Of a DNA stretch of 33,878 bases, positions 8,078 through 15,939 are shown piece by piece (position 1 is the stretch's first letter; each line of letters starts with the position of its first letter). The stretch spans positions 4,105,813-4,139,690 of the forward strand of contig NZ_LN831198.1 in assembly GCF_001368795.1 (NCBI RefSeq), given 5' to 3'. A model generated the notes under the pieces. The model was not told the origin of the DNA. It saw only the letters and a program-made list of their open reading frames with translations, and did not search any database. This DNA is from Paenibacillus ihuae (GTDB lineage Bacteria; Bacillota; Bacilli; Paenibacillales; Paenibacillaceae). A program made the translations under genes and the position numbers.

Positions 8078-9127
8078 CTACCTCTTTCCGGCTGTAATTG
8101 CCACCCAGTCTTCTTCACGGGTAATTTCCATAATCTCAAAACCGGAAGCCTCAAGTGCCTGTGTCACAAGACCTTCCTTATCCTTATAGATGCCGGAGGT
8201 AATATAAATCCCGCCCGGCTGCAGTGCACGGAATACATCATCTGTGAACAGCACAAGAATCTCCGCCAGAATGTTAGCCACTATCAGCTTCACGGGAAGT
8301 GTCACTCCGAGGCCAGTATTTGCCGGAGCTTCAGCTTCCTGCGCATTCGTATAGCCGGGTCTTGCCGCAGGCCACATATCTGCTGCTGCAGTATCCGCTG
8401 CGCCTTCGCCGCCAAGCAGCGACAGCAGGTCGCTTTCTTTTACCGTAACTGATTCCTGCAGTCTGTTCAGGAGCACATTCTCCCGGGCACTTTCTACCGC
8501 GACCGGATCAAGATCCAGTGCAAGCACAGATTTCGCGCCAAGCAGAACCGCACCCACAGCCAGAATACCGGAGCCGGTTCCTACGTCGATAACTTCCTCG
8601 CCGCCGCTGATTCTCTTCTCAAGTGCACGCAGGCACAGCGCTGTCGTAGGATGCGTACCTGTTCCGAAGGCCATGCCGGGATCGATTTCAATAATTTTCT
8701 CACCCGGGCCGGCTGGTGTATATTCTTCCCAGGTCGGCTTAATGGTTAGACGCTCGGATACACGCAGCGGCTTGAAATATGCCTTCCAGGCATGGGCCCA
8801 TTCGTCCTCGTCCACGGTCTTCCAGGAGATCAGCGCTTTGCCGGGATCAATCCCGAACTCCCGCAGCTCTTCCACACGCGGTGCGACTTCCGAGATTACA
8901 TCGTCCATCGAAACCGTCTCGGCATAGTAACCTTTAATCACAGCTTCACCGATCGGAATATCATTCAGCGGCTCGTCGTATAATTCGCCGTACCGGGTGT
9001 CTCTAATTTTACTCAGTGTTCCTGATTCTTCAATGGAAACACCGCCTGCTCCGGCTTCATACAGCAGATTGGATATCATCTCCTGAGCCTCTTCTGTTGT
9101 ATGTACCGTCAGTTCATGCCATAACAT
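8078..9127 (-). CDS. prmA: Ribosomal protein L11 methyltransferase PrmA
   Basis: PrmA trimethylates ribosomal protein L11 using S-adenosylmethionine. The 349-residue product has the N-terminal substrate-recognition domain (MLWHELTVHTTEEAQEMI), the hinge with DPGMAFGTGTHPTT near 149-162, the SAM motif VIDVGTGSGILA near 179-190 and the catalytic-loop motif VANILAEIL near 283-291. ATG at 9127 has AGGAGG 10 nt upstream and a promoter just above it. The open frame extends to 9271, but that stretch overlaps the tag gene and lacks a ribosome binding site. Odd feature: residues about 239-278 form a low-complexity Ala/Gly-rich insertion between the beta strand after the SAM fold and the catalytic loop, making the protein roughly 38 residues longer than the B. 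subtilis form. Confidence 0.95.
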   Translation of the reverse strand: MLWHELTVHTTEEAQEMISNLLYEAGAGGVSIEESGTLSKIRDTRYGELYDEPLNDIPIGEAVIKGYYAETVSMDDVISEVAPRVEELREFGIDPGKALISWKTVDEDEWAHAWKAYFKPLRVSERLTIKPTWEEYTPAGPGEKIIEIDPGMAFGTGTHPTTALCLRALEKRISGGEEVIDVGTGSGILAVGAVLLGAKSVLALDLDPVAVESARENVLLNRLQESVTVKESDLLSLLGGEGAADTAAADMWPAARPGYTNAQEAEAPANTGLGVTLPVKLIVANILAEILVLFTDDVFRALQPGGIYITSGIYKDKEGLVTQALEASGFEIMEITREEDWVAITAGKR

Positions 9128-9173
9128 GTGTGTAGGTCCTCCTAAAATAATATGCAGTGGTTGAATATTTAAC

Positions 9174-9204
9174 AGTATAACATTTCTTCTATAGGTAGCG
9201 CCAA
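9174..9204 (-). promoter_or_regulatory. Candidate promoter of prmA
   Basis: The minus strand has TTGGCG (9199-9204), a 19-bp spacer and TATACT (9174-9179), about 47 nt before the prmA start and within the tag-prmA gap. The spacer is long and the -35 matches four of six positions, so this is tentative. Confidence 0.4.
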
Positions 9205-9236
9205 AACCGCGGTTTCTGTGCAGCAGATCCGTTATT

Positions 9237-9794
9237 CTACTTGCGGCAAAAGCAGTCAGCCGTATGGTCATTCACCATGCCCGAGGCCTGCATAAACGCA
9301 TAACAAATCGTAGAGCCGACAAACTTCATGCCCTTCTTCTTCAAGGCCCTGCTCATCTCATCGGACTGGGCGGTGGTAGCCGGGACCTCGGAACGTGTCT
9401 TCCACCCGTTAATCACCGGCTTTCCTCCGGTAAAGCTCCACAGGTAACCGGCAAAGCTGCCCTCCTCCCGGCATATCTGCAGATAGACCTCTGCGTTCCG
9501 CAGGATGGCATTAATCTTCAGACGGTTACGGATGATGCCCGTATCCTGCATCAATGATTCAATTTTCGCTTCATCATACTGGACAATCTTCTGCGGATCG
9601 AATCCGTCGAAGACTTTCCGGAAATGCTCCCGCTTCTTCAGCACGGTATACCAGCTCAGTCCGGCCTGCATGCCCTCCAGCATCAGCAGCTCGAACAGCT
9701 TCCGGTCATCGTACAGCGGCTTGCCCCATTCTTCATCGTGATAGGCGATATAGAGCGGGTCCTCGTTAACCCAGGCACAGCGTGTGATCTCCAA
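9237..9794 (-). CDS. tag: DNA-3-methyladenine glycosylase I
   Basis: Tag excises 3-methyladenine from alkylated DNA in base-excision repair. The 185-residue product shows the family start C-A-W-V-N...Y-H-D-E-E-W-G and the zinc-snap ligands C6, H19, H177 and C181, the last two in N-D-H-T-A-D-C. The L-S-W-Y-T-V-L-K-K-R segment and G-F-D-P are also typical. I chose TTG at 9794, because AAGGAG lies 8 nt upstream and this places the first Cys at the family position. An upstream in-frame TTG at 9818 would put the Shine-Dalgarno inside the gene. It has its own promoter and is not part of the classical prmA neighbourhood. Confidence 0.93.
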   Translation of the reverse strand: MEITRCAWVNEDPLYIAYHDEEWGKPLYDDRKLFELLMLEGMQAGLSWYTVLKKREHFRKVFDGFDPQKIVQYDEAKIESLMQDTGIIRNRLKINAILRNAEVYLQICREEGSFAGYLWSFTGGKPVINGWKTRSEVPATTAQSDEMSRALKKKGMKFVGSTICYAFMQASGMVNDHTADCFCRK

Positions 9795-9848
9795 GTTGTT
9801 CTCTCCTTTGTCTCTCAAGCTGTTATACGGCTTCGGTCTGCATCAGCC

Positions 9849-9876
9849 ATAATAACATTCTCTATTATAATATCAA
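9849..9876 (-). promoter_or_regulatory. Sigma-A promoter of tag
   Basis: The minus strand has TTGATA (9871-9876), a 16-bp spacer and TATTAT (9849-9854); both hexamers match the consensus at five of six positions. The -35 starts inside the T-tract of the preceding terminator, so the old transcript ends where the new one is specified. Confidence 0.6.
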
Positions 9877-9915
9877 AAAAAGCCGTCCGCCCCTGCACCA
9901 GGGTATCGAACGGCT
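9875..9915 (-). terminator. Terminator of the sigma factor/DUF4179 operon
   Basis: Arms AGCCGT (9881-9886) and ACGGCT (9910-9915) enclose a second stem CCCTG/CAGGG. The minus strand ends in a T7 tract. It starts 38 nt after the DUF4179 stop codon. Confidence 0.85.
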
Positions 9916-9953
9916 TAAATTTGCTTTCCATAAGCGGTGTAAATCGGCAGAGT

Positions 9954-11612
9954 TTAAGGCTGCAGCTGCACCCGTATCTCTTTCTCCGGCTCATCGGTCG
10001 TGTAAAAGAACATATAGATCGAAGCTTCTGTCCCTTTGAAATTCTTATAGACATCGATAGCTTTATTATTTCCGTCCCCGTCAAAATTGGTCGTAACCGG
10101 CTTGCCCAGAATACGATCTTTACCCAAATTAATATGGGTTTGGTTGACTCCGCCGAAACGGGCGTCATCGCTTTGGGTCTCTACGAACAAATCGCTCCCC
10201 TGCCTATAATAGGTCCATTTCACCGGGTAGCCCCCGGTATCGCGGATCAGTGTCTGTTTGTCAGCAGAGATATTCGTCAGCTGGAGCGGAGCCTTGTCAT
10301 CTTCATGAACAGTAACCTTGTAGCTGCCAACAAAGGTAAGCTGGGTTTGCTTATCGATCACGAGATCACTAGGACGTTCGAAGCTGAATGTCATTAATTT
10401 AGGATCATCCTCTTTCGACCGGTACTGCATCCCCTTAATTGTCTTTCCGCCAGCTTCAAGCTTTACTTTGACATAAGGTATCCTTGGAAATTTATTATTC
10501 TTCACTCTGACAGAGACCCGGATCTGGGTGGGTGTAACTACCATACTCTCAATTGTATTCATAGTATCGCCCGGTTCCAGCGGAAGATTCAGCGCCGTTT
10601 TGATCGTTCCGCTCTCCATTTGCTTCTTGCTTAACTGCAGATCAAAGGACCACGGTCCGGTAATATTTTGTTCCAGCTTAGTATATTGCAGCTTGTAGGC
10701 GGTCTGTCCTTCGGGAACCTCAGCAGTCTTAAAATATTGCTTCATGGTGTATTCACCGTTATCCCCAGGCGCGCCAAAGGTACCGGGTATCGAATTCACC
10801 AGTTTACCTCCTTTGTAAGCAACAATCTGCGGGTACGTCCACTCCTTCGCCTGTGGATTATCGAAAATGACTGCCGAAGACAGCAGCAGTTTCCCGTCGC
10901 TCTGGGTGAATGGCTGTACCTCCAGGCTTTGCATGCCTTCTTGCCCGATCTGGAAGGTCTGCAGTGCCGAAGAACCACTGTCGAGAGACAGCTCCTGCTC
11001 CGCCTGACTAAAGGACTGTACAGCATCGGCGGTTAAGGTAACCTTAGCCTCCTCCGACTTAGAGGTCCAGTCACTCTCAAAGTAGCCATTGTAGCGCTGG
11101 TTCGCTTCATCCCACTGCTGGTAGCTGTATTCTCCCTCGCTGCCGTTGCCTTTTTTATCCTTTAAGGATAGACCCTTTACGTTCCAGAACTTCAGATCAT
11201 CCCGCTTCCCTACATCCAGACTATACAGAATCACTGTCCGGTTCTCATCGACAATTGCCGTCCGCAGCGTCAGCGTGACCCCGCCCCTGCTGATGGACTG
11301 CCCCAGCTGCTGGCCCAGATTCTGGTCAAGCGCAGCTTGGACGCCTTCCCTGCCGCGCAGCAGATTTCCCCAGTCATATTGAATAGCCGCATATACCGGG
11401 GCGGCAGCAAGCAGTGCACTAAGGGAGGCTGCGACCATTACCCTGCGCCAGTTTCTCACACGGTACGAACCAGCGCCCCCAGCTGTATCCGTCTTTAACG
11501 TTACAGTATTTACCGCCTGCTCTACCCGGCCCCACATGCTGTCGAAATCCGGATAATTAACGGCGTTTTCTTCATTTAACTGATGCTTCAGCATATTTTC
11601 CAGCTTCTTCAA
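9954..11612 (-). CDS. DUF4179-type membrane protein, probable anti-sigma factor
   Basis: The product has a cytoplasmic N-terminus with a Y-P-D-F-D-x-M-W motif near residues 20-27. A single membrane segment follows (about residues 56-77, RRVMVAASLSALLAAAPVYA), then a large extracellular beta-rich region of about 470 residues. This architecture, and the position directly after an ECF sigma gene, fits the DUF4179 family, whose members are generally taken to be membrane anti-sigma or sensor partners. I chose TTG at 11612, where GGAGGAG lies 8 nt upstream. The in-frame ATG at 11636 lacks a ribosome binding site. With this start the gene overlaps the sigma gene by 41 nt, suggesting translational coupling. 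Anti-sigma activity is inferred from context, not demonstrated. Confidence 0.75.
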   Translation of the reverse strand: MKKLENMLKHQLNEENAVNYPDFDSMWGRVEQAVNTVTLKTDTAGGAGSYRVRNWRRVMVAASLSALLAAAPVYAAIQYDWGNLLRGREGVQAALDQNLGQQLGQSISRGGVTLTLRTAIVDENRTVILYSLDVGKRDDLKFWNVKGLSLKDKKGNGSEGEYSYQQWDEANQRYNGYFESDWTSKSEEAKVTLTADAVQSFSQAEQELSLDSGSSALQTFQIGQEGMQSLEVQPFTQSDGKLLLSSAVIFDNPQAKEWTYPQIVAYKGGKLVNSIPGTFGAPGDNGEYTMKQYFKTAEVPEGQTAYKLQYTKLEQNITGPWSFDLQLSKKQMESGTIKTALNLPLEPGDTMNTIESMVVTPTQIRVSVRVKNNKFPRIPYVKVKLEAGGKTIKGMQYRSKEDDPKLMTFSFERPSDLVIDKQTQLTFVGSYKVTVHEDDKAPLQLTNISADKQTLIRDTGGYPVKWTYYRQGSDLFVETQSDDARFGGVNQTHINLGKDRILGKPVTTNFDGDGNNKAIDVYKNFKGTEASIYMFFYTTDEPEKEIRVQLQP

Positions 11613-12135
11613 AGGGGTCTCTCCTCCATTCATCATCTTGTATTCCGGCTTCCAGCAGAATCCGCCTCATCATTTTCAGGCCCTTGTGCTGTCTTGATTT
11701 CGCTGTACCGAGCGGTATGGACAGTGCCTCCGAGATTTCAGCCAGACTGAAATCATGCATGTATCTTAGTGTCAGCACCGCACGGATTTTCACAGGCAGC
11801 CTGGATAAGTAACCCGCCCATTCCAGTTCCGTCTCTTTTTGTTCAATCAGCCGCTCTACCGGTGTTTCATCACTATTCCCGTTCCAAAGATGCAGATTCT
11901 GTGCTACCTTCTGCTGCAGGCTGCGCGAGCGTTTCAGATGATTCAGGCAGGCGTTGACCGCAATCTTCATAATCCATGCCCGGACATACTCGACATCCTG
12001 CCAGTGGCTGCGAAAAACAGTGATAAACACCTCCTGGCACAGATCCTCCGCATCTGCTGCATCATGCACCATGTAGTAACATGTCCGGTAAACAGCTTTG
12101 TTGTAGGCTTCAAATAATTCGCGGTTACTCTGCAA
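11572..12135 (-). CDS. ECF-type sigma-70 family RNA polymerase sigma factor
   Basis: This 187-residue extracytoplasmic-function sigma factor directs RNA polymerase to stress- or signal-specific promoters. Region 2 (about 6-75) includes D-A-A-D-A-E-D-L-C-Q-E-V-F and R-A-W-I-M-K-I-A-V-N. Region 4 (about 115-170) includes the helix-turn-helix F-S-L-A-E-I-S-E-A-L...G-T-A-K-S-R. The long sigma regions 1 and 3 are absent, as expected for the class. The TTG start at 12135 has AAAGGAGG with 7-nt spacing. It is cotranscribed with the overlapping DUF4179 gene, the likely anti-sigma. An ECF-like promoter upstream suggests autoregulation. The regulon and the inducing signal are unknown. Confidence 0.92.
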   Translation of the reverse strand: MQSNRELFEAYNKAVYRTCYYMVHDAADAEDLCQEVFITVFRSHWQDVEYVRAWIMKIAVNACLNHLKRSRSLQQKVAQNLHLWNGNSDETPVERLIEQKETELEWAGYLSRLPVKIRAVLTLRYMHDFSLAEISEALSIPLGTAKSRQHKGLKMMRRILLEAGIQDDEWRRDPFEEAGKYAEASVK

Positions 12136-12168
12136 TTCTGGCCCTCCTTTCTTATGTGATCTGTCTAT

Positions 12169-12196
12169 TTAACAATCCACGCCCGAAAAAGGTTCA
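12169..12196 (-). promoter_or_regulatory. Candidate autoregulated ECF promoter of the sigma operon
   Basis: The minus strand shows TGAACCTTTTT (-35 core TGAACC at 12191-12196), a 16-bp spacer and TGTTAAATA (core 12169-12174). This resembles the AAC-T-tract and CGTC-type elements used by Firmicute ECF sigma factors, with deviations in the -10. It lies 34 nt upstream of the TTG start. Confidence 0.4.
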
Positions 12197-12285
12197 TTTC
12201 CCTGAGCATAAACATTTGCCGCTGTTTTGACCAGGGCAGGAAGCAGGCTTAGCAGAGCTGCGGAATACAAAAAAGCACACCCCGG

Positions 12286-12450
12286 AGGACAATGTCGTTA
12301 AGTTAAGACGTAGGGCCAAAAATCAAAAAAAGAGCAGGTTATCGAAAAGATAGCCTGCTCTTTAACTTTACAAGCAAATGGAAATATGAGGCGAAGCCCC
12401 TTGAAAAAACGAGGAGGTTACGCCTATGAATGAGTATGCGAATTCATAGG
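12286..12450 (+). mobile_element. Possible insertion-sequence remnant (left end only)
   Basis: The stretch starts with a sequence resembling an IS end (CAATGTCGTTAAGTTAAG). It contains a strong hairpin (12329-12363), then a good ribosome binding site GAGGAGG at 12411-12417 and ATG at 12426. That frame encodes only M-N-E-Y-A-N-S before TAG at 12447-12449, 5 nt from the serine hydrolase stop. The arrangement of an end, a readthrough-blocking hairpin, a Shine-Dalgarno and an abruptly cut transposase-like start would fit a deleted IS. The match to an IS end is from memory and no opposite end was found. The remaining part of the 12136-12454 gap holds the sigma promoter and the terminator. Confidence 0.3.
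12324..12363 (-). terminator. Terminator of the serine hydrolase gene
   Basis: Fifteen-base arms 12329-12343 and 12349-12363 (core GAGCAGG/CCTGCTC, one internal G-U/mismatch position) close a 5-nt loop. On the minus strand the stem runs into a T7 tract. It lies about 90 nt after the serine hydrolase stop. It may originally belong to the possible IS remnant. Confidence 0.75.
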
Positions 12451-12454
12451 ACCT

Positions 12455-14521
12455 TCACTTCTTACTCATTTTAATCTTAAATACATCCCCTGCCTCGCCT
12501 CCAAGAACGATCAACCCGCCTTCAGGCAAGATTATGGAGCGCTCATCACTTACAGCAGAGAAATGTACAACCTTGCCTTGTGCATCATACACAGCAAATC
12601 CTCCGCTAACTGGGACATCAACCGTCATACTTATATTCGCGGATTGTTCACCAATCTTGAACCAAACGGCATGACCATTAGAGGGAATTGTAACCTTGGA
12701 GGATTTGCCTGCATAGATCGGTTTAACAGCCTCTTCACTAATATAAGAAAAGCCTTCGACTTTCAAATACTCCACATTGTTCACCTTGTAGAAATTCAGG
12801 TCGAACGCATCTCGACCGCTCATTACTGGAATTTCAGCGACATTCAGCGCCTGGTTCGCATCTACAATACGAGCACCCGAGACATAGCCTTGATCCACCG
12901 TGATATTTTTCGTAAGAATCGAAGGTTCCATATACATGATTGATGTGATTTTCTCGTTCACCGCGTAATAATTTTTACCGTTTCTCTTCTCCCATGCTTT
13001 CTGTGTTGTTTGGTCTAAGAGATTGGGATTCAGCTTCTGATATTCATAGGTTACCATAACCATCTGGCCGATTCCCGGGATTGTTAAATATGCTTTGAGC
13101 TTCAAGTAAGTTTTGCCATTCTTCTGCTCGTCGAAGCTTACGGCTGCACTGCCATCCATGCTAGTAAATTGTCCATCACCTGTATACACATATTTCTGCG
13201 TAGGAATCATCCCTGCTAATGCAGACAGTTCTAATTCTCCATCCTTGATCTCTATATTCGCTGTAGATCCCACAGCCCCATATCGTCCCGAATAAGCTTG
13301 TAGTTGAGCGGGCATCTCCACTTTTACTGCAGGCTTGAAGGTCTTATCTGGTTGGATCTCTTTAATCTTCCCGGTGTCCTCCAAATATTCCAACAATACT
13401 TTCGATGCAAAAATCGTATTATAGATCGAGCTTCCGCCGGAAGTGAGTACTGCAATGCTAAGGTCGTATTCGGGGATCGTCGTTAAAGCGGCGTGGTACA
13501 TCGTCGTATCTCCGCCCTTGTTTAGCGCCGTGATCCCATAATCGCTGAATGGGGCCAAGCTTACTGCATCCCAGCCTAGACCGTAGTTAAACGCGTTCGT
13601 CTCCTCAGGCACCCACAGTCCTCTCCTGTATTCAGGATTCTGCATAGCCTTGGCTGATTGCTCCGATAGAATATCTGTCCGGTTGCCAATTAACACTTCT
13701 CCGAATGCCGTCAACTCCTCCGCAGTGGAGAAGATTCCTCCCGCTCCAAGGACGTTCGCATATTCGACGGGTAGAGCCTTTTCTATAGTTGGAAAATAGG
13801 TTTTGGCCAGCTGTTCTCTATCAAACTCGTCTAATGGGGTTTTCGTAGAGCTTAAATGTAATGGGCTGCTAATATATTGATCCAGAAATTCAGAATAGCT
13901 TAAACCGCTCACTCGTTCTACTAAGAGCTCCAGCAGTTGGAATCCATCATTACAATAGACGGAGTATTCTCCCGGATCTGATTTCAATCGTTCAGATTGT
14001 AATCGTGACAGCAGCTCATCATGATTCTCCGTGTCGGTGTCGTCGAATAGCATACTGTTCCCGTAATGTGTGCCGAACAGACCTGAGGAGTGATTCATCA
14101 ACATACGAGGTGTAATGTCCTTATAGCGTTCATCCGCCATCTTAAACTCTGGAATATAAGTAGTCAGCGGTTTATCGATATCAACCTTCTTGGCATCTGC
14201 TAGAATCATGGTTGCTGCAGATACATACATTTTGCTCACCGAGCCGATCCCAAACATGGTGTCTTCGGTAATCTGCTCTCCATTTGCTTTGTCAGACACC
14301 CCGGCACTATCGGATAGTACAATGGAGCCTTGATCCCGAATCGCATACTGTATCCCACTCACCCCATAAGAGGACACGATCTCCTCCGCCAACCGCTGCG
14401 CTTTGTCCTTGGCCGTTCCCTTCTCACTCTCGGCCGAGACTTGGGTCACCGGCACAACGAACATCGCAGCCGCGAGCACCGACATCATCATTTTCTTCAA
14501 CATCAACTTCTTCAACATCAT
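12455..14521 (-). CDS. Secreted beta-lactamase-family serine hydrolase
   Basis: The 688-residue product carries a signal peptide (K-rich start, hydrophobic core, cleavage near V-S-A at 28-30). It then has a class C beta-lactamase/DD-peptidase fold of about 350 residues. Active-site motifs: S94-V-S-K97 (nucleophile and lysine), Y189-C-N191, and K335-G-G. M-N-H-S-S-G-L near 142-148 is also typical. A lipocalin-like beta domain of about 90 residues (Y-S-G-R-Y) and a further beta-rich C-terminal part follow. Such proteins act on peptidoglycan stem peptides, D-amino-acid peptides or esters; the substrate is not predictable. The ATG at 14521 follows GGAGG by 5 nt, and a second ATG by 8 nt. Its neighbours upstream are a GHKL kinase and LytTR regulator, which may control it. 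Confidence 0.85.
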   Translation of the reverse strand: MMLKKLMLKKMMMSVLAAAMFVVPVTQVSAESEKGTAKDKAQRLAEEIVSSYGVSGIQYAIRDQGSIVLSDSAGVSDKANGEQITEDTMFGIGSVSKMYVSAATMILADAKKVDIDKPLTTYIPEFKMADERYKDITPRMLMNHSSGLFGTHYGNSMLFDDTDTENHDELLSRLQSERLKSDPGEYSVYCNDGFQLLELLVERVSGLSYSEFLDQYISSPLHLSSTKTPLDEFDREQLAKTYFPTIEKALPVEYANVLGAGGIFSTAEELTAFGEVLIGNRTDILSEQSAKAMQNPEYRRGLWVPEETNAFNYGLGWDAVSLAPFSDYGITALNKGGDTTMYHAALTTIPEYDLSIAVLTSGGSSIYNTIFASKVLLEYLEDTGKIKEIQPDKTFKPAVKVEMPAQLQAYSGRYGAVGSTANIEIKDGELELSALAGMIPTQKYVYTGDGQFTSMDGSAAVSFDEQKNGKTYLKLKAYLTIPGIGQMVMVTYEYQKLNPNLLDQTTQKAWEKRNGKNYYAVNEKITSIMYMEPSILTKNITVDQGYVSGARIVDANQALNVAEIPVMSGRDAFDLNFYKVNNVEYLKVEGFSYISEEAVKPIYAGKSSKVTIPSNGHAVWFKIGEQSANISMTVDVPVSGGFAVYDAQGKVVHFSAVSDERSIILPEGGLIVLGGEAGDVFKIKMSKK

Positions 14522-14609
14522 TCAGTCCTCCTCAAATTCACCCATGGAATTTTTTACTAAATTCATCATACAAGGAAAAGACCTCTGCCTTTGGAAAAAA
14601 CCCTGAAAC

Positions 14610-14651
14610 GAAAAAAACAATCCCTAAACAACAAGTTGTCTAAGGATTGTT
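14610..14651 (-). terminator. Terminator of the LytTR/GHKL operon, overlapping the kinase stop codon
   Basis: Arms AACAATCC (14616-14623) and GGATTGTT (14644-14651) plus an inner ACAAC/GTTGT stem form a long hairpin followed on the minus strand by a T7 tract. The kinase stop (TAG, 14640-14642) and its last three codons lie inside the stem. The remaining 90 nt to the serine hydrolase gene hold a TATGAT -10-like box at about 14565-14570 without a recognisable -35. Confidence 0.85.
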
Positions 14652-15938
14652 CGTGTGGAAAGGTAGCACAACCATATTGTTAAACACCTTATGCTCTGCC
14701 TCAATCGTCATGTTCCCACCATACTTCTCGCATATTCTTGCGATATTGGTTAAGCCGATACCATGATCCTCGGGGCTTGATTTCTGGCTGCGCAGCTGAG
14801 CAACCTCATTCTCCATATGATTGACGATTTGAATGAAGATCGCATTCTCATTGGAATGGATCTTAATACGAATGTACCGGTCCTCCGCCAGTTTGATCTT
14901 CTTAGAGGCTTCGATGGCATTGTCCAGCATATTCCCCAGAACGACGCACAAGTCATAACGGTCAATGTGGACATCCTGGGAGTACAACTGCAGCTTCGTA
15001 TCTATTCGAATTCCATTGGCTTGCCCAATATTAAGAGTATTCGTTACCAGAGCATCAATCGCGAGATTCCCCGTATTTACTCTTTGATAAGCCTCTTCTA
15101 CTTTATTCTGTGTTACCTTGATATGCTCTAGTGCCGCTGCTGGATCATTACGTTTAATACACTCTTCAATATATAGAAACTGTTGGTTCGTATCATGAAT
15201 GATTCTTTTAATCGATTTGAAGCTATGGACCGTCTTCTCGTAGTTCGCATCCTGATAATCCATCTGATCTTGCAGCTGAGCTTTCTCGTGCACCAATTGA
15301 AATTTATCAACGATATTATCAAAGAGATAGATGACCATCACATTCAAGAGAAGGAATCCAATAATCGCGATGAAATAGTAAATATTCTTCTCACTATAAA
15401 AAGTAAGTACATGAACCTGATACATGCTGATCAGAGGGACGAATAAGAATAAAAGATAATAACGATAATGCACGGAGAAGCTTCTGCGTTTCGCAATGAG
15501 TCTAATAATCTGAATGACAGCAAACATGATCATGCAGCTAAGCAAAATCGTCTTCGTAAAGATCAAACGGCCATTCTTATTACTTGGATCAAGGGTAGTG
15601 AAGTCTATAGAATCTAATGAGGAGAAAATATATAACGAAATCATATTAGTCATTGTCACCAGAACTCCATACAGAACTGTAAAAATCACCTTGTTTTTGA
15701 TTTCTACCTTGTAAGAATGCGCAATACTAAAAATCATAAGTAAAGCGACTAGCGAGGATAAGTAAGCGGACATCTGCACGACTAAATAGAGGTAATTAAG
15801 AATGCTATAAATGATAAAGTAACCGATTCTATTCGGCTTTCTAGTGGACTTATCAAATACGGAGTTAAAGAAGAAGTTGATCTGGAAGCACATCACTAGT
15901 ATCACACAAATGATAATTGGTAAATGATATTGAATCAT
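14640..15938 (-). CDS. GHKL-type sensor histidine kinase, AgrC-like
   Basis: The 432-residue membrane kinase has about six hydrophobic segments in residues 5-210, then a cytoplasmic kinase part. The phosphoacceptor is probably H248 in R-I-I-H-D-T-N-Q-Q. The N box is G-N-M-L-D-N-A-I-E-A (335-344) and the G box is D-H-G-I-G-L (391-396). This layout is that of the AgrC/ComD/LytS-related HATPase_c_5 family, which commonly senses peptides. It begins 1 nt after the response regulator stop, with AAGG 9 nt before the ATG. No AgrB-type processing protein or AgrD-like propeptide was found in the window, so the ligand is unknown. The base composition is visibly more AT-rich than the housekeeping neighbours. 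Confidence 0.88.
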   Translation of the reverse strand: MIQYHLPIIICVILVMCFQINFFFNSVFDKSTRKPNRIGYFIIYSILNYLYLVVQMSAYLSSLVALLMIFSIAHSYKVEIKNKVIFTVLYGVLVTMTNMISLYIFSSLDSIDFTTLDPSNKNGRLIFTKTILLSCMIMFAVIQIIRLIAKRRSFSVHYRYYLLFLFVPLISMYQVHVLTFYSEKNIYYFIAIIGFLLLNVMVIYLFDNIVDKFQLVHEKAQLQDQMDYQDANYEKTVHSFKSIKRIIHDTNQQFLYIEECIKRNDPAAALEHIKVTQNKVEEAYQRVNTGNLAIDALVTNTLNIGQANGIRIDTKLQLYSQDVHIDRYDLCVVLGNMLDNAIEASKKIKLAEDRYIRIKIHSNENAIFIQIVNHMENEVAQLRSQKSSPEDHGIGLTNIARICEKYGGNMTIEAEHKVFNNMVVLPFHTNNP

Positions 15939-15939
15939 A

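Noticed and set aside
9128..9271. Longer N-terminus for prmA (in-frame extension of about 48 codons)
   Set aside because: It overlaps the tag gene, lacks a ribosome binding site and does not resemble PrmA. The start at 9127 has AGGAGG upstream and the family N-terminus.
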